Origin: Bog-473 sp963788585
Lineage (GTDB): Bacteria > Actinomycetota > Acidimicrobiia > Acidimicrobiales > RAAP-2
Direction: 5' to 3'
DNA length: 64,000 bases
NCBI GenBank assembly: GCA_963788585.1
Contig: CAWBHA010000003.1
Coordinates: 868,001-932,000, forward strand
Of the stretch, positions 18,135-26,859 are shown piece after piece. A program made the position numbers and the translations under genes. Below the pieces are notes generated by a model, which saw only the letters and a program-made list of their open reading frames with translations, ran no database searches and was not told where the DNA came from. The first letter of the stretch is position 1. Every line of letters starts with the position of its first letter.

Positions 18135-19152
18135 ACGAAGCGCACGCCGGGGTCACCCGCGACGACCTCGCCGATCACCGACGCGGCCCGCCCCGACTCT
18201 TCGAGCACGCGCCAGCACGGCTTCGACGCAGGCGGGCTCGAGCACCAGCGCCATCCCGATGCCCCGGTTGAAGACGCGGTCCATCTCGTCCTCGGCCACG
18301 CCACCGAGGCTCTGGATCGCCCCGAAGATCGGTGGCTCCGCCCACGCCGCCCGCTGGAGCGACGACGCCGGTCCCCTCGGGCAGCGCACGGGGCAGGTTC
18401 CCGACGATCCCGCCGCCCGTGATGTGCGCACACGCGTGCAGCGCCTCGCCCACCGCGGCACGCACGGCCAGCACCGCCGGGGCGTAGATCACCGAGGGGC
18501 GCAGCAGCTCGTCGGCGACCGAGTGCGCCGCTCCGGCCCAGGCCGGATCGCCGAGCTCGAGCCCGGCCCGCTCCAACAACACGTGGCGGGCCAGGGTGTA
18601 GCCGTTGGATCGCAGGCCGGGCGAGACCAACCCCACCACGGCGTCGCCCGCCCGCACACGTGCGGGGCCGAGCTGGGTCCCGTCCTGGACGACGCCGACG
18701 GCGAACCCGGCCAGGTCGAGCTCGTCGGGCGCCATGACCCCCGCATGCTCCGCGGTCTCGCCGCCGATCAGCTCGCAGCCGGCCTGCCGGCAGCCCTCGT
18801 GGACGCCGGCCACCACCGTGGCGACCCGGTCGGGGTCGACCTTGCCGGTGGCGACGTAGTCCAGGAGGAAGAGCGGTTCGGCGCCGACGCAGACGAGATC
18901 GTCGACGCACATGGCCACCAGGTCGATCCCGACCGTGTCGTAGCGGCCGGTCGCCCGCGCGATCTCGAGCTTCGTCCCGACGCCGTCCGTCGACGCCACG
19001 AGGACCGGCGCGCTGTAGCGCCCGACGTCGAGGGGGAACTGGCCGCCGAATCCGCCGATGCCCGCCACCATGGTGCGCAGGCGCTCGACGGCCGCGTCGC
19101 CGGCCGTGATGTCGACGCCGGCGCCGGCGTAGGTGGCGCCGCCCGGTTCCAC
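18131..19152 (-). CDS. purM: Phosphoribosylformylglycinamidine cyclo-ligase (two frameshifts)
   Basis: AIR synthetase, fifth step of purine synthesis. From GTG 19152 the frame shows STDGVGTKLEIA, ELIGGETAEHAGVM and HITGGGIVGNLPRALPEGTGVV. It then continues in a second frame as AAWAEPPIFGAIQSLGGVAEDEMDRVFNRG, and in a third as LEESGRAASVIGEVVAGDPGVRFV, which ends exactly on the pyrE start. The junctions are near 18359-18363 and 18208-18212; removing one base at each gives about 339 residues, the standard length. Since every segment is well conserved and the pathway is otherwise complete, sequence error is more likely than gene loss. It follows purF by 5 bases. Confidence 0.85.
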
Positions 19153-19157
19153 CGCGC

Positions 19158-20603
19158 TCAGACTCCGGGCAGCGCGGCCTGGCGGGCCGGGGCGGGGGCC
19201 GCCGGGCGCGGCCCGATGGAGACCGGCGCCGTGGGGGGGACGGGCGTCGGGTAGTCACCGGTGAAGCAGGCGTCACAGAACCCGGCCTCCGCCCCGATCG
19301 CCGCCTTGAGGTTCTCGATGCTGATGTAGGCCAGCGAGTCCGCGCCGAGCAGCCGCGCCATCTCCTCGACGCTGTGGTGTGCCGCCAGCAGTTCCTCGTA
19401 GGAGGGGGTGTCGATGCCGTAGAAGCAGGGCCAGCGCCACGGGGGCGACGAGATGCGCAGGTGCACCTCCGCTGCGCCGGCCTCGCGCAGCATCTTGATT
19501 ACGGACCGCTGGGTCGTGCCGCGCACGATGGAGTCGTCCACCACCACGAGCCGCTTGCCGGCGATGGCGTCGGCCAGGGGGTTCAACTTGCGCCGCACCG
19601 CGTCGGCGCGTCGCTGCGGGTCCGGCGCGATGAACGAACGACCGATGTAGCGGTTCTTGACCAGACCCTGTCCGTAGGGGATCCCGCTCGCCCGTGCGAA
19701 GCCCTCGGCCGCGGGAACCCCTGACTCGGGCACGCCCATGACCATGTCCGCGTCCGCCGGAGCCTGGGCCGCCAGCAGCTCCCCCATGCGGCAGCGGGTC
19801 TCGTGGACCTCGCGACCGTAGAGGCGGCTGTCGGGGCGGGCGATGTACGCGAATTCGAAGATGCACAGGCGCGGCTCGACGTCGCGCAGCCACGGCACCT
19901 CCAGGCTGGTCGGCCCGTCGCGGTCGATCACCACCAGCTCACCCGGCTCCACCTCGCGCACCAAGGTGGCGCCGATCACGCTGAGAGCCGGTGTCTCCGA
20001 GGCCAGCACCCAGCCCTCGGGCGCGTCGGCCGGGCCGAGACGGCCGAGGCACAACGGCCGGAAGCCGAACGGGTCGCGTACCCCGAAGAGCCGCTCCGAG
20101 CTCATCAAGACGAAGGAGAACGCGCCCTCGAGGATCGGCAGCACCGCCTGCAACGCGGTCGACAGGTCCTCGGTCTCGGGGAACGAATGCGCCAGGAGCT
20201 CGGCGACGACGTCGCTGTCGGTCGCGATCGAACCGGGCAGCATGCCGACCTTCTCGGCCAGCGCGTCGGTGTTGGTGAGGTTGCCGTTGTGGCCGAGCGC
20301 GAATCCGGCCTTGCCCACCGGCCGGTAGGCGGGCTGGGCGCCGGCCCAGTCCGAGGCACCGTGCGTCGAGTAGCGGGTGTGACCGATGGCGAGGTGCCCC
20401 TGGAGGCCCGAGAGGGTGCGCTCGTCGAACACCGTGGCCACCAGACCCATGTCCTTGACCACGGTCACCGTGTCGCCGTCGCTCACCGCCATGCCGGCCG
20501 ACTCCTGCCCCCGGTGCTGCAGGGCGAAGAGTCCGTCGAACGTGAGGTTGGCCACCCGCATTCCGGGCGCGTAGACCCCGAAGACACCGCACGCTTCCTT
20601 CAC
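19158..20603 (-). CDS. purF: Amidophosphoribosyltransferase
   Basis: Glutamine PRPP amidotransferase, the committed step of purine synthesis, 481 residues. The GTG at 20603 gives VKEACGVFGVY, with the nucleophilic Cys five residues in, after a short propeptide that is removed in this family. FALQHRGQESAG and GHTRYSTHG belong to the glutaminase domain, and the PRPP loop is VVVDDSIVRGTT. Cysteines in RLCIFEF, PCFYGID and FCDACFTGDYP match the 4Fe-4S-binding, Bacillus-type subclass. It lies 31 bases after purL and 5 bases before purM. The frame is open further upstream but only as a shadow of purL. Confidence 0.95.
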   Translation of the reverse strand: MKEACGVFGVYAPGMRVANLTFDGLFALQHRGQESAGMAVSDGDTVTVVKDMGLVATVFDERTLSGLQGHLAIGHTRYSTHGASDWAGAQPAYRPVGKAGFALGHNGNLTNTDALAEKVGMLPGSIATDSDVVAELLAHSFPETEDLSTALQAVLPILEGAFSFVLMSSERLFGVRDPFGFRPLCLGRLGPADAPEGWVLASETPALSVIGATLVREVEPGELVVIDRDGPTSLEVPWLRDVEPRLCIFEFAYIARPDSRLYGREVHETRCRMGELLAAQAPADADMVMGVPESGVPAAEGFARASGIPYGQGLVKNRYIGRSFIAPDPQRRADAVRRKLNPLADAIAGKRLVVVDDSIVRGTTQRSVIKMLREAGAAEVHLRISSPPWRWPCFYGIDTPSYEELLAAHHSVEEMARLLGADSLAYISIENLKAAIGAEAGFCDACFTGDYPTPVPPTAPVSIGPRPAAPAPARQAALPGV

Positions 20604-20634
20604 GCGGTCCCCATTGTCGCACAGGCCTGTGGCG

Positions 20635-22917
20635 TCACGAATCGCCCAACGCCAGCGCCAGATTCCCCTCGTGGGCCTCGCGCAGCCCGGCCACGGGGAG
20701 GTCAACCAGGTCGACCAGCCGGAAGCGGTCGCCTCCGGCCCGACCGAGGACCGCATGCGGGATCCCCAGGGCGTCGGCCCGGGCGCAGAGCCCGTCGGGG
20801 TCCGCCGTCGCGACCACGAAACGGGAGGGCAGCTCGGTGAAGAGCTCCGCGGCGTCGCCCAGCGCCAGGGCGCAGCCGGACCCGGCCGCCGCGGCCATCT
20901 CGGCCACGGCGACAGCGAGGCCGCCGCCCGAGACGTCGTGCACCGCGCCCACCAGGGGGGTCCCAGCCGTCCCGGCCACCTGGTCGGCGACGAGGCCGGC
21001 GACGAAGGCGCACAGCGCGGCGTGCGCGGGGAGGTCGGGCGCGGCGACGCGCCCACTCCGATGGCCGCGCCGCTCGGTCGCCCAACGGGTCCCGTCCAGC
21101 GGGTGCGTCCCGTCAGGTGCGGCGCGCCTCCCGAGGAGGACCACGGTGTCGCCCTCGTCCCAGCCCAGGCCCGGTGGCCGGCGGCGCACGGTGTCGACGA
21201 GCCCGAGCACGCCGAGCACCGGGGTGGGATCGATGTCGGCGCCCCCGCTCTCGTTGTAGAGGCTGACGTTGCCGCCGACGACGGGCAGCGCCAGGGCGCG
21301 GCAGGCCGCGGCCATCCCGTCGATGCACTCGGAGAGTTGCCACATCACCTCGGGGTGCTCGGGATTGCCGAAGTTCAGGCAATTGACGACGGCCACCGGC
21401 GTCGCACCGACGCAGGCGAGGTTGGCCACACCCTCCGCCAGCACCAGCGCCGTGCCGGCGCGCGGGTCGAGCGCGCAGGCGCGGGGGTTGGAGTCCGTGG
21501 TGAGCGCGACGCCGCGGTCCGACGGCGGCAGCCCGGGACCGGCCAGCCGCAGCAGGGCGGCGTCGCCGCCGGGTCCCACCACCGTGTTGAGGAACAGCTG
21601 GTGGTCGTACTGGCGGTAGACCCAGCGCGGCGAGCGCACGAGCGCGAGGACGTCGTCGGCGCACTCGGACGCACGGGGCGGCTCGAGCGGCCGCGCTGGC
21701 TCCGGCTCGGGCGCCCGACGCGGGCGGTCGTAGAGGGGCGCGTCGTCGGACAGCGACGCCGCCGGCACGTCGGCCAGCACCGGTCCCTCCGCTCCGTCTC
21801 GGATGCGCAGCCGCCCACCCCCGCCGGGCTCGGGCGCCGTGACCGTCCCGATGACGGTCGCCCGCACCTCCCACTTGGCGCAGATGGCGGCGACGGCCGG
21901 CCACGACTCGGGCGTGACGATGGCCAGCATGCGCTCCTGGCTCTCACTCGTCATCACCTCCCACGGCTCCATCCCCTCCTCGCGCCGGGGGACCGCCGAC
22001 ACGTCGACGTCCATGCCGACGCCCCCGCGCCCGGCCGTCTCGCTGGTCGCACAGGCGAGCCCGGCCCCGCCGAGGTCCTGGATGCCCACCACGAGCCCGG
22101 AGTCGAGCAGTTCGAGGCAGGCCTCGATCAGCCGCTTCTCCTCGAAGGGGTCGCCCACCTGCACGCTCGGGCGCTTGGTGTGGTCGGCCACGCCCCCCTC
22201 GTCGCCGCCGAACCCGGCCGACGCCAGGACACTCACGCCGCCGATGCCGTCGCGGCCGGTGCTCGAGCCGAGCAGCACGGCCAGGTTCCCGGGCCCCGAT
22301 GCGATGCCGAGGACGAGGCGCTCTGCGGGCAACGCGCCCATGCACAGCACGTTCACGAGCGGGTTCTGCGCGTAGCCGGGGTCGAAGGTGAGCTCCCCGC
22401 CCACCGTCGGCACGCCGACCGAGTTGCCGTAGCCCGAGATGCCGCCCACCACACCCTCGACCAGCCAGCGCTGGCGGGCGTCGTCGGGCAACCCGAAGAA
22501 AAGGGGGTCCATCACGGCCAGTGGGCGCGCCCCCATGGTGAAGATGTCGCGCAGGATGCCGCCTACGCCGGTCGCCGCGCCCTGCGTGGGCTCGATGGCG
22601 GAGGGATGGTTGTGGCTCTCGATGCGGATGGCGACGGCGATGCCGTCGCCGGCGTCGACGACGCCCGCGTTCTCACCCGGACCGACGAGCACCCGCGGGC
22701 CCTCGGTGGGCAGGCGCCGCAGATGCAGACGGGAGGACTTGTAGGAACAGTGCTCGCTCCACATCACGGCGTACAGCGCCAGTTCGAGGTGGTTGGGCTC
22801 GCGGCCCAGGATCTTGCCGACGGCCTCGAATTCGTCGTCGGTCAGCCCGAGGACACGGTGCAACGGCTCCCCCGCCGCTGGCTGGTCGGGCGGCAGCGCC
22901 TCGGCCGGGGAAGTCAT
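20635..22917 (-). CDS. purL: Phosphoribosylformylglycinamidine synthase subunit PurL
   Basis: FGAM synthase large subunit, 760 residues, the short PurLSQ type that needs PurQ and PurS, both present in this window. Features include EPNHLELALYAVMWSEHCSYKSS, IESHNHPSAIEPTQGAATGVGG and DLGGAGLACATSE. The ATG at 22917 (MTSPAEALPP) is preceded by GGAGGG six bases upstream. The purL-purF-purM-pyrE run is separated from purSQ by the amidase-like gene and three small genes. Confidence 0.96.
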   Translation of the reverse strand: MTSPAEALPPDQPAAGEPLHRVLGLTDDEFEAVGKILGREPNHLELALYAVMWSEHCSYKSSRLHLRRLPTEGPRVLVGPGENAGVVDAGDGIAVAIRIESHNHPSAIEPTQGAATGVGGILRDIFTMGARPLAVMDPLFFGLPDDARQRWLVEGVVGGISGYGNSVGVPTVGGELTFDPGYAQNPLVNVLCMGALPAERLVLGIASGPGNLAVLLGSSTGRDGIGGVSVLASAGFGGDEGGVADHTKRPSVQVGDPFEEKRLIEACLELLDSGLVVGIQDLGGAGLACATSETAGRGGVGMDVDVSAVPRREEGMEPWEVMTSESQERMLAIVTPESWPAVAAICAKWEVRATVIGTVTAPEPGGGGRLRIRDGAEGPVLADVPAASLSDDAPLYDRPRRAPEPEPARPLEPPRASECADDVLALVRSPRWVYRQYDHQLFLNTVVGPGGDAALLRLAGPGLPPSDRGVALTTDSNPRACALDPRAGTALVLAEGVANLACVGATPVAVVNCLNFGNPEHPEVMWQLSECIDGMAAACRALALPVVGGNVSLYNESGGADIDPTPVLGVLGLVDTVRRRPPGLGWDEGDTVVLLGRRAAPDGTHPLDGTRWATERRGHRSGRVAAPDLPAHAALCAFVAGLVADQVAGTAGTPLVGAVHDVSGGGLAVAVAEMAAAAGSGCALALGDAAELFTELPSRFVVATADPDGLCARADALGIPHAVLGRAGGDRFRLVDLVDLPVAGLREAHEGNLALALGDS

Positions 22918-22972
22918 GGTGCCCTCCACGATAGAGGTCGCGCCCCACCGGTCCCGCTGCGGCGGAGCGGGT

Positions 22973-23563
22973 TCAGGCCGGACGGTCGGCCCGCAGGACG
23001 ACGAGGTCCCTCTCCCGCCACACCGCACTCGCGTCGAGGCCCGCCTCGGCCAGCCAGCGCAGCTGGTCGGCCGCCGTCGAGGGGCGGTCGTGCCCGCCTG
23101 TCAGCGGCGTCAGCGCGTCGGCGGGGTCGACGGGGATCACCACGTCGCCGAGCACGAAGCGGCCGCCGGGGCGCAGCGCGTCGGCGATGCGGGCGAACAG
23201 GTGGGCCTTGTCCGGCCCATCCAGGTGGTGGATGGCCAGGGCCGAGACGACGAGGTCGAACGGGCCGGCGGGCAGCGGGTCGGTGAGCTCGGCCACCCGC
23301 AGGTCGACTTCGAGATCGCCGAGACGGTGCCGCGCCGCACCGAGCATGGCCTCGTTCTTGTCGACCCCGACCGCGGCGGAGCCGGGGTGGCGGGCCAGCA
23401 CGGCGGCCAGCGTCTCCCCCGTGCCGGTCCCGAGATCGAGCACCGACGCGACCGAGAGCCCGCCCGTGGCCGCGGCCACCGCGTCCTGGAGGCGACCGTA
23501 GGCGGGCACCTCGGCCGCCATCAGCTCGGCGTACGTCGCAGGGTCGAAGTGGAATTGGCTCAT
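22973..23563 (-). CDS. Class I SAM-dependent methyltransferase
   Basis: 196-residue Rossmann-fold methyltransferase. Motif I is VLDLGTGTGETLAAVLARHPG, the acidic residue ending strand 2 is in VGVDKNEAML, and FDLVVSALAIHHLDGPDKAHLF matches motif IV and its surroundings in small-molecule methyltransferases. The ATG overlaps the stop of the membrane-protein gene (ATGA). Frame openness far upstream is not meaningful. The methyl acceptor is unknown; its place directly before purL suggests only shared transcription. Confidence 0.85.
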   Translation of the reverse strand: MSQFHFDPATYAELMAAEVPAYGRLQDAVAAATGGLSVASVLDLGTGTGETLAAVLARHPGSAAVGVDKNEAMLGAARHRLGDLEVDLRVAELTDPLPAGPFDLVVSALAIHHLDGPDKAHLFARIADALRPGGRFVLGDVVIPVDPADALTPLTGGHDRPSTAADQLRWLAEAGLDASAVWRERDLVVLRADRPA

Positions 23564-24000
23564 GACGAGAGCAGCGCGTCGCGGCGGACCCAGGTCCAGC
23601 GGAGCACGAACACGGAGAGACCGAGGGTGACGGCGTTGATGACCAACTCCATCAGGCCGTTGCCGCCCTTGCCCCACACGCCGTGCTGGAGGTCGTAGAG
23701 CACGTCCATGCAGAAGAGGTAGATGCCGGCGCCACCGCCGGCGAGCAGCCAGAACAGGGCCGCCCGCCGGAGCGTCAAGAGACAGTACGAGGCGGCGACC
23801 AGGCAGAGGGCGAGAAAGCCGTCGGCAAGGGGAAAGGCGTCCTCGAACTGGGTGTAGGCCGCGCCCGTCTCGGAGGCCACGAGGGAGCGGTGGGCCAGCC
23901 ACGCCACCCAGTAGGCCACGATGACGAGGGCGGCGACCAAGAGCACGGTGGCCATGGCGCGTCGGCTCCGTGTGTCGGCGGTGGGCGCCGTGAGAGCCAT
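23560..24000 (-). CDS. Small integral membrane protein, unknown function
   Basis: 146 residues from ATG 24000 (MALTAPTADTRSRRAMATV). Four hydrophobic segments are visible: ATVLLVAALVIVAYWVAWLA, LADGFLALCLVAASYCLLTL, AALFWLLAGGGAGIYLFCM and LVINAVTLGLSVFVLRWTW. Charged loops alternate, so it is a multi-pass inner-membrane protein. I do not recognise the family with certainty. It is coupled to the methyltransferase by a 4-base overlap, which makes a joint role likely. Confidence 0.7.
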   Translation of the reverse strand: MALTAPTADTRSRRAMATVLLVAALVIVAYWVAWLAHRSLVASETGAAYTQFEDAFPLADGFLALCLVAASYCLLTLRRAALFWLLAGGGAGIYLFCMDVLYDLQHGVWGKGGNGLMELVINAVTLGLSVFVLRWTWVRRDALLSS

Positions 24001-24220
24001 CACTGCAGGGTAACGCCCGTTCCGGCCGGAAATGACCCACGGCACGGAGGCGGAATAGCGGGCGCCGCGGGCCGGGATTGCCCCGGTGCTGCCGCTGGAA
24101 ACGCCGGAATGGCCGGATTCGCCGCCGGTCTTCCGGGCAAAGAGGCCCAGGGGAGAGTTCCTGAAAGCCAACTGGGTGAATTGGGCATATGGCATGCGCG
24201 CCACGCGGCACAATGGGGGC

Positions 24221-24649
24221 ATGCCACCAAAGGGAAAGACTCCGGCTCCTCGCAAGCCCATGAGCACCGGCCACAAGGCCGCGCTGGCCCGTGGGCGCTC
24301 GGAGAGTGCAACCGTCCGCCACTATCTCGAGGCGCTCGAGACATCCAAGCCCAAGCGGGGCCGCAAGCGCACGCCCGCCTCCATCGATCGCCGGCTGGGC
24401 ACCATCGAGTCCCAGCTCGCCGGCGCTGACGCCCTGACCCGGCTGCACCTGCTCCAGGAACAGAAGGACCTCCTCGACGAGCGCTCTCGTGTCGACCAGG
24501 TGAAGGATCTCTCGGCGCTCGAGAAGCAGTTCATCAAGGTGGCCAAGGCCTACGGCGAGCGGAAGGGCATCACGTACTCGACCTGGCGCGCCGCCGGGGT
24601 CAGCGCGGCGGTGCTGCAGAAGGCCGAGGTCTCGCGGGCCCGCTCCTGA
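24221..24649 (+). CDS. Conserved hypothetical basic/coiled protein
   Basis: 142 residues from ATG 24221 (MPPKGKTPAPRKPM). The N-terminus is strongly basic (SKPKRGRKRTP), then a helical, charged region RLGTIESQLAGADALTRLHLLQEQKDLLDE that could form a coiled coil, and the end ITYSTWRAAGVSAAVLQKA looks like a small helix-turn-helix. DNA binding is plausible from composition but is inference. It is the only plus-strand gene inside the purine block and is convergent with the amidase-like gene. Confidence 0.7.
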   Translation: MPPKGKTPAPRKPMSTGHKAALARGRSESATVRHYLEALETSKPKRGRKRTPASIDRRLGTIESQLAGADALTRLHLLQEQKDLLDERSRVDQVKDLSALEKQFIKVAKAYGERKGITYSTWRAAGVSAAVLQKAEVSRARS

Positions 24650-24692
24650 GGGACGGCACACCGGTCAGCGGCATCCAGTCGGCCGGTTCGTC

Positions 24693-25742
24693 TCAGTTGC
24701 GGTGCGTCGTGCGATGGCGGTGACGCGGATCCGCGGCCTCGGAGTTCTGGCCCGTGTCCGGCTTCGGCGCGAAGTACTGCTCCACCGCCTGGGCGAGCCC
24801 GCTCGCGATGACCTGTTGGCCCTGCGCGCTCTCCGCGATGCTCGCCTCGAAGGGATCGGTGATGAACAGTGGCTCGATCAGCGCGCCCGGCATGTCGCTC
24901 GGCGTGCTGAACCAGCCGGGGTCGGCGGGACCGAGCAGCAGCAGGTGCCCGTAGTCCCCGGCCGCCGAGGTCAACGCGGGCCCACCGAGCTGGCTGTCGT
25001 CGACGACCCCTAGGTTCGGGATGCCCCAACCCTGGGCGTTCATCGCGTCGAGGACGTCGTTCTGGACAAGGGTGGCCAGCTGGAGGTTCTGGGCAGAAAA
25101 CGGTCGGGCGGTGTCGTAGCCGGTGACGCTGCCGGCGTTGTACGACGATTCGCCGGCGTCGAAATAGATGCCGACGAGGACGTCGGCCTTGGCCATGTCC
25201 GCGCAGACGTCTCTGGCGGCGACGTCGTCGTGCACCCCCTGGGGGGTGAAGAGACCCCCGGAGACGTCGTCGGCCTGCGGGCGGCTCACGGTCTCGTCCT
25301 TTGTCCGCGACACGACGACCGTGAACCCCTTGGCCCGGAGAAGCGTCGCCGCGGCCAGCTCCACGGGAAGCGTCTCGTCGGCCTCGTCGACCGTGTTGCC
25401 CGCCTGGTCCTCCCCCACCCCTCCGGGGTCGATGCCACCGTGGCCGGCATCGAGGAAGACGGTCAGCTTCCGGTCGCCCGAGGTGGGCGGGAACTCGACG
25501 CAAGACCCGGGCTCGAACTTGCGCGAATCGAGCGCCTTGCCCTGCGAGTCGCCCTCGGCGTGCATGCTCCGTGCCGTCCCCGCCTCCGCACCCGCCGTCC
25601 CGGCCGGCGCCGCCAGGACGGCCACCGCGGGGAACAGCAGCGCCAGCGCCAGCGTCAGCGCCCGCAGCGGCACGAGGGCGACGCCGCGGGTGGCCCGGTT
25701 GCCCTGGGGTCCCGGGTGCGGTTCCGGGCAACCCTCGGGCAT
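24693..25742 (-). CDS. N-acetylmuramoyl-L-alanine amidase homologue (Amidase_3) with a changed zinc ligand
   Basis: About 349 residues, exported: a hydrophobic signal LTLALALLFPAVAVLAAPAG follows a polar start (a GTG at 25673 would give a tighter signal peptide). The Amidase_3 fold shows in FLDAGHGGIDPGG (first zinc His), the conserved Glu in TLPVELAAA, and a catalytic-region Glu in ALIEPLFITDP. The third zinc ligand, normally His in the IHxN/IHFD strand, is Tyr here: GIYFDAG, codon TAT at 25164-25166 (plus-strand ATA), one base from His. It may therefore bind peptidoglycan without cutting it, or use another ligand. It lies 92 bases after purQ on the same strand and interrupts the purine order. 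Confidence 0.8.
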   Translation of the reverse strand: MPEGCPEPHPGPQGNRATRGVALVPLRALTLALALLFPAVAVLAAPAGTAGAEAGTARSMHAEGDSQGKALDSRKFEPGSCVEFPPTSGDRKLTVFLDAGHGGIDPGGVGEDQAGNTVDEADETLPVELAAATLLRAKGFTVVVSRTKDETVSRPQADDVSGGLFTPQGVHDDVAARDVCADMAKADVLVGIYFDAGESSYNAGSVTGYDTARPFSAQNLQLATLVQNDVLDAMNAQGWGIPNLGVVDDSQLGGPALTSAAGDYGHLLLLGPADPGWFSTPSDMPGALIEPLFITDPFEASIAESAQGQQVIASGLAQAVEQYFAPKPDTGQNSEAADPRHRHRTTHRN

Positions 25743-25834
25743 GTCGTCACACTACGGAACGGGCGGCCCGGGGTGCGATCACCCTCGGCTCGTCGTGTGG
25801 CGCCAGGGTCCGACTGGCGGTGGAGCGGTCAGCG

Positions 25835-26515
25835 TCAGGCCGCGGCGCGGGTGGCGGCCGCGGCAACCAGCGAGCGCAGCAGCACCAGGCCGTCGGTGGA
25901 GCCGAGCACGGCCGAGCTGGCCCGCTCGGGGTGCGGCATCAACCCGACCACGTTGCCGGCCTCGCTGGCGATGCCGGCGATGGCGTCGACCGAACCGTTC
26001 GGGTTGTCGCCGTAGCGCAGCACGATGCGGTCCTCCGCCTGCAGGCGGCGCAGCGTCTCGGCGTCGCAGGTGTAGTTCCCGGAGAAGTGGTTGATGGGGA
26101 TGACCAGCTCGGTGTCGCGTTCGGCGCCGGCCGTCAGCACCGAGGCCGTCGACGCGACGACCAGTCGAGCCGGCTCGCAGAGGAAGCGCAGCCGCCCGTT
26201 CTTCTGGAGCGCGCCGGGGAGCAGACCCGCCTCCGTGAGGACCTGGAAGCCGTTGCAGATGCCGACCACCGGGCCACCGGCACGCGCGAAGGTCCGTACG
26301 GCCTCCATCACGGGCGAGAAACGGGCCAGCGCACCCGGGCGCAGGTAGTCACCGTGGGCGAAACCCCCCGGCAGGACCACGGCGTCGACTCCATCCAGGC
26401 TGGCGCCGGCGTGCCAGAGCAGGACGCCCTCGCCGCCGGCGGCGGCCGCGGCGGAGATCACGTCGTGCTCGCAGTTGGTTCCGGGAAAGACGACGACGCC
26501 GATGCGCGGCGCCAC
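25835..26515 (-). CDS. purQ: Phosphoribosylformylglycinamidine synthase subunit PurQ
   Basis: Class I glutaminase subunit that feeds ammonia to PurL; 226 residues. VVVFPGTNCEHD opens the protein, the nucleophile Cys is in VGICNGFQVL, and the catalytic His/Glu pair is in LMPHPERA. The GTG start at 26515 sits one base after the purS stop, so the two are coupled. Confidence 0.96.
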   Translation of the reverse strand: MAPRIGVVVFPGTNCEHDVISAAAAAGGEGVLLWHAGASLDGVDAVVLPGGFAHGDYLRPGALARFSPVMEAVRTFARAGGPVVGICNGFQVLTEAGLLPGALQKNGRLRFLCEPARLVVASTASVLTAGAERDTELVIPINHFSGNYTCDAETLRRLQAEDRIVLRYGDNPNGSVDAIAGIASEAGNVVGLMPHPERASSAVLGSTDGLVLLRSLVAAAATRAAA

Positions 26516-26516
26516 C

Positions 26517-26768
26517 TCAGAGCGCCTCGAGCTCGAGCCAGCTCTGTTCGATCACCGGGTTGGCGAGCAGCCGGTCCGCCAGCTCGGCGGCGGTCGTACG
26601 CGCCGCGCCCTCGTCGGGTGCATCGACCTCGAAGCTGAACGAGCGGCCGGCGCGGACGTGGGCCACCCCCGCGAAGCCCAGGGCCGGCAGCGCCCGCTCG
26701 ATCGTCGCCCCTTCCGGATCCGAGATACCCGGCCGCAGCTGCACCTCGACGCGCGCCCGGAACCTCAT
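26517..26768 (-). CDS. purS: Phosphoribosylformylglycinamidine synthase subunit PurS
   Basis: Small bridging subunit of the PurLSQ complex, 83 residues from ATG 26768 (MRFRARVEVQLRPGISDPEG). The pattern V-L-RPGI-DP-G-TIERALPALGF is the PurS hallmark. No strong ribosome-binding site precedes this ATG, and the same frame stays open upstream through a Ser-Gln repeat to a GTG at 26873 inside the purC end, so a 35-residue low-complexity extension cannot be excluded. I favour the short form by family length. Confidence 0.92.
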   Translation of the reverse strand: MRFRARVEVQLRPGISDPEGATIERALPALGFAGVAHVRAGRSFSFEVDAPDEGAARTTAAELADRLLANPVIEQSWLELEAL

Positions 26769-26770
26769 CG

Positions 26771-26838
26771 CTGACTCGGACAGGAACTCGGACAGGAACT
26801 CGGACTGGGACTGGGACTGGGACTGGGACTGGGACTCG
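26771..26838. repeat. Short tandem repeat between purC and purS
   Basis: Five perfect copies of GACTGG occupy 26803-26832, followed by a degenerate copy, and next to them a 12-bp unit containing ACTCGGACAGGA is repeated at 26774-26800. The array fills most of the gap between the purC stop and the purS start. On the minus strand it would encode alternating Ser-Gln then SEFL repeats if translated. Replication slippage is the likely origin. Confidence 0.85.
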
Positions 26839-26859
26839 GACGCCGGCTCCGCGTCACCC

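Noticed and set aside
16141..19254. 1037-codon plus-strand open frame
   Set aside because: Spans two known genes and runs antisense to pyrE and purM; composition is Arg/Pro-rich and has no domain. A GC artefact.
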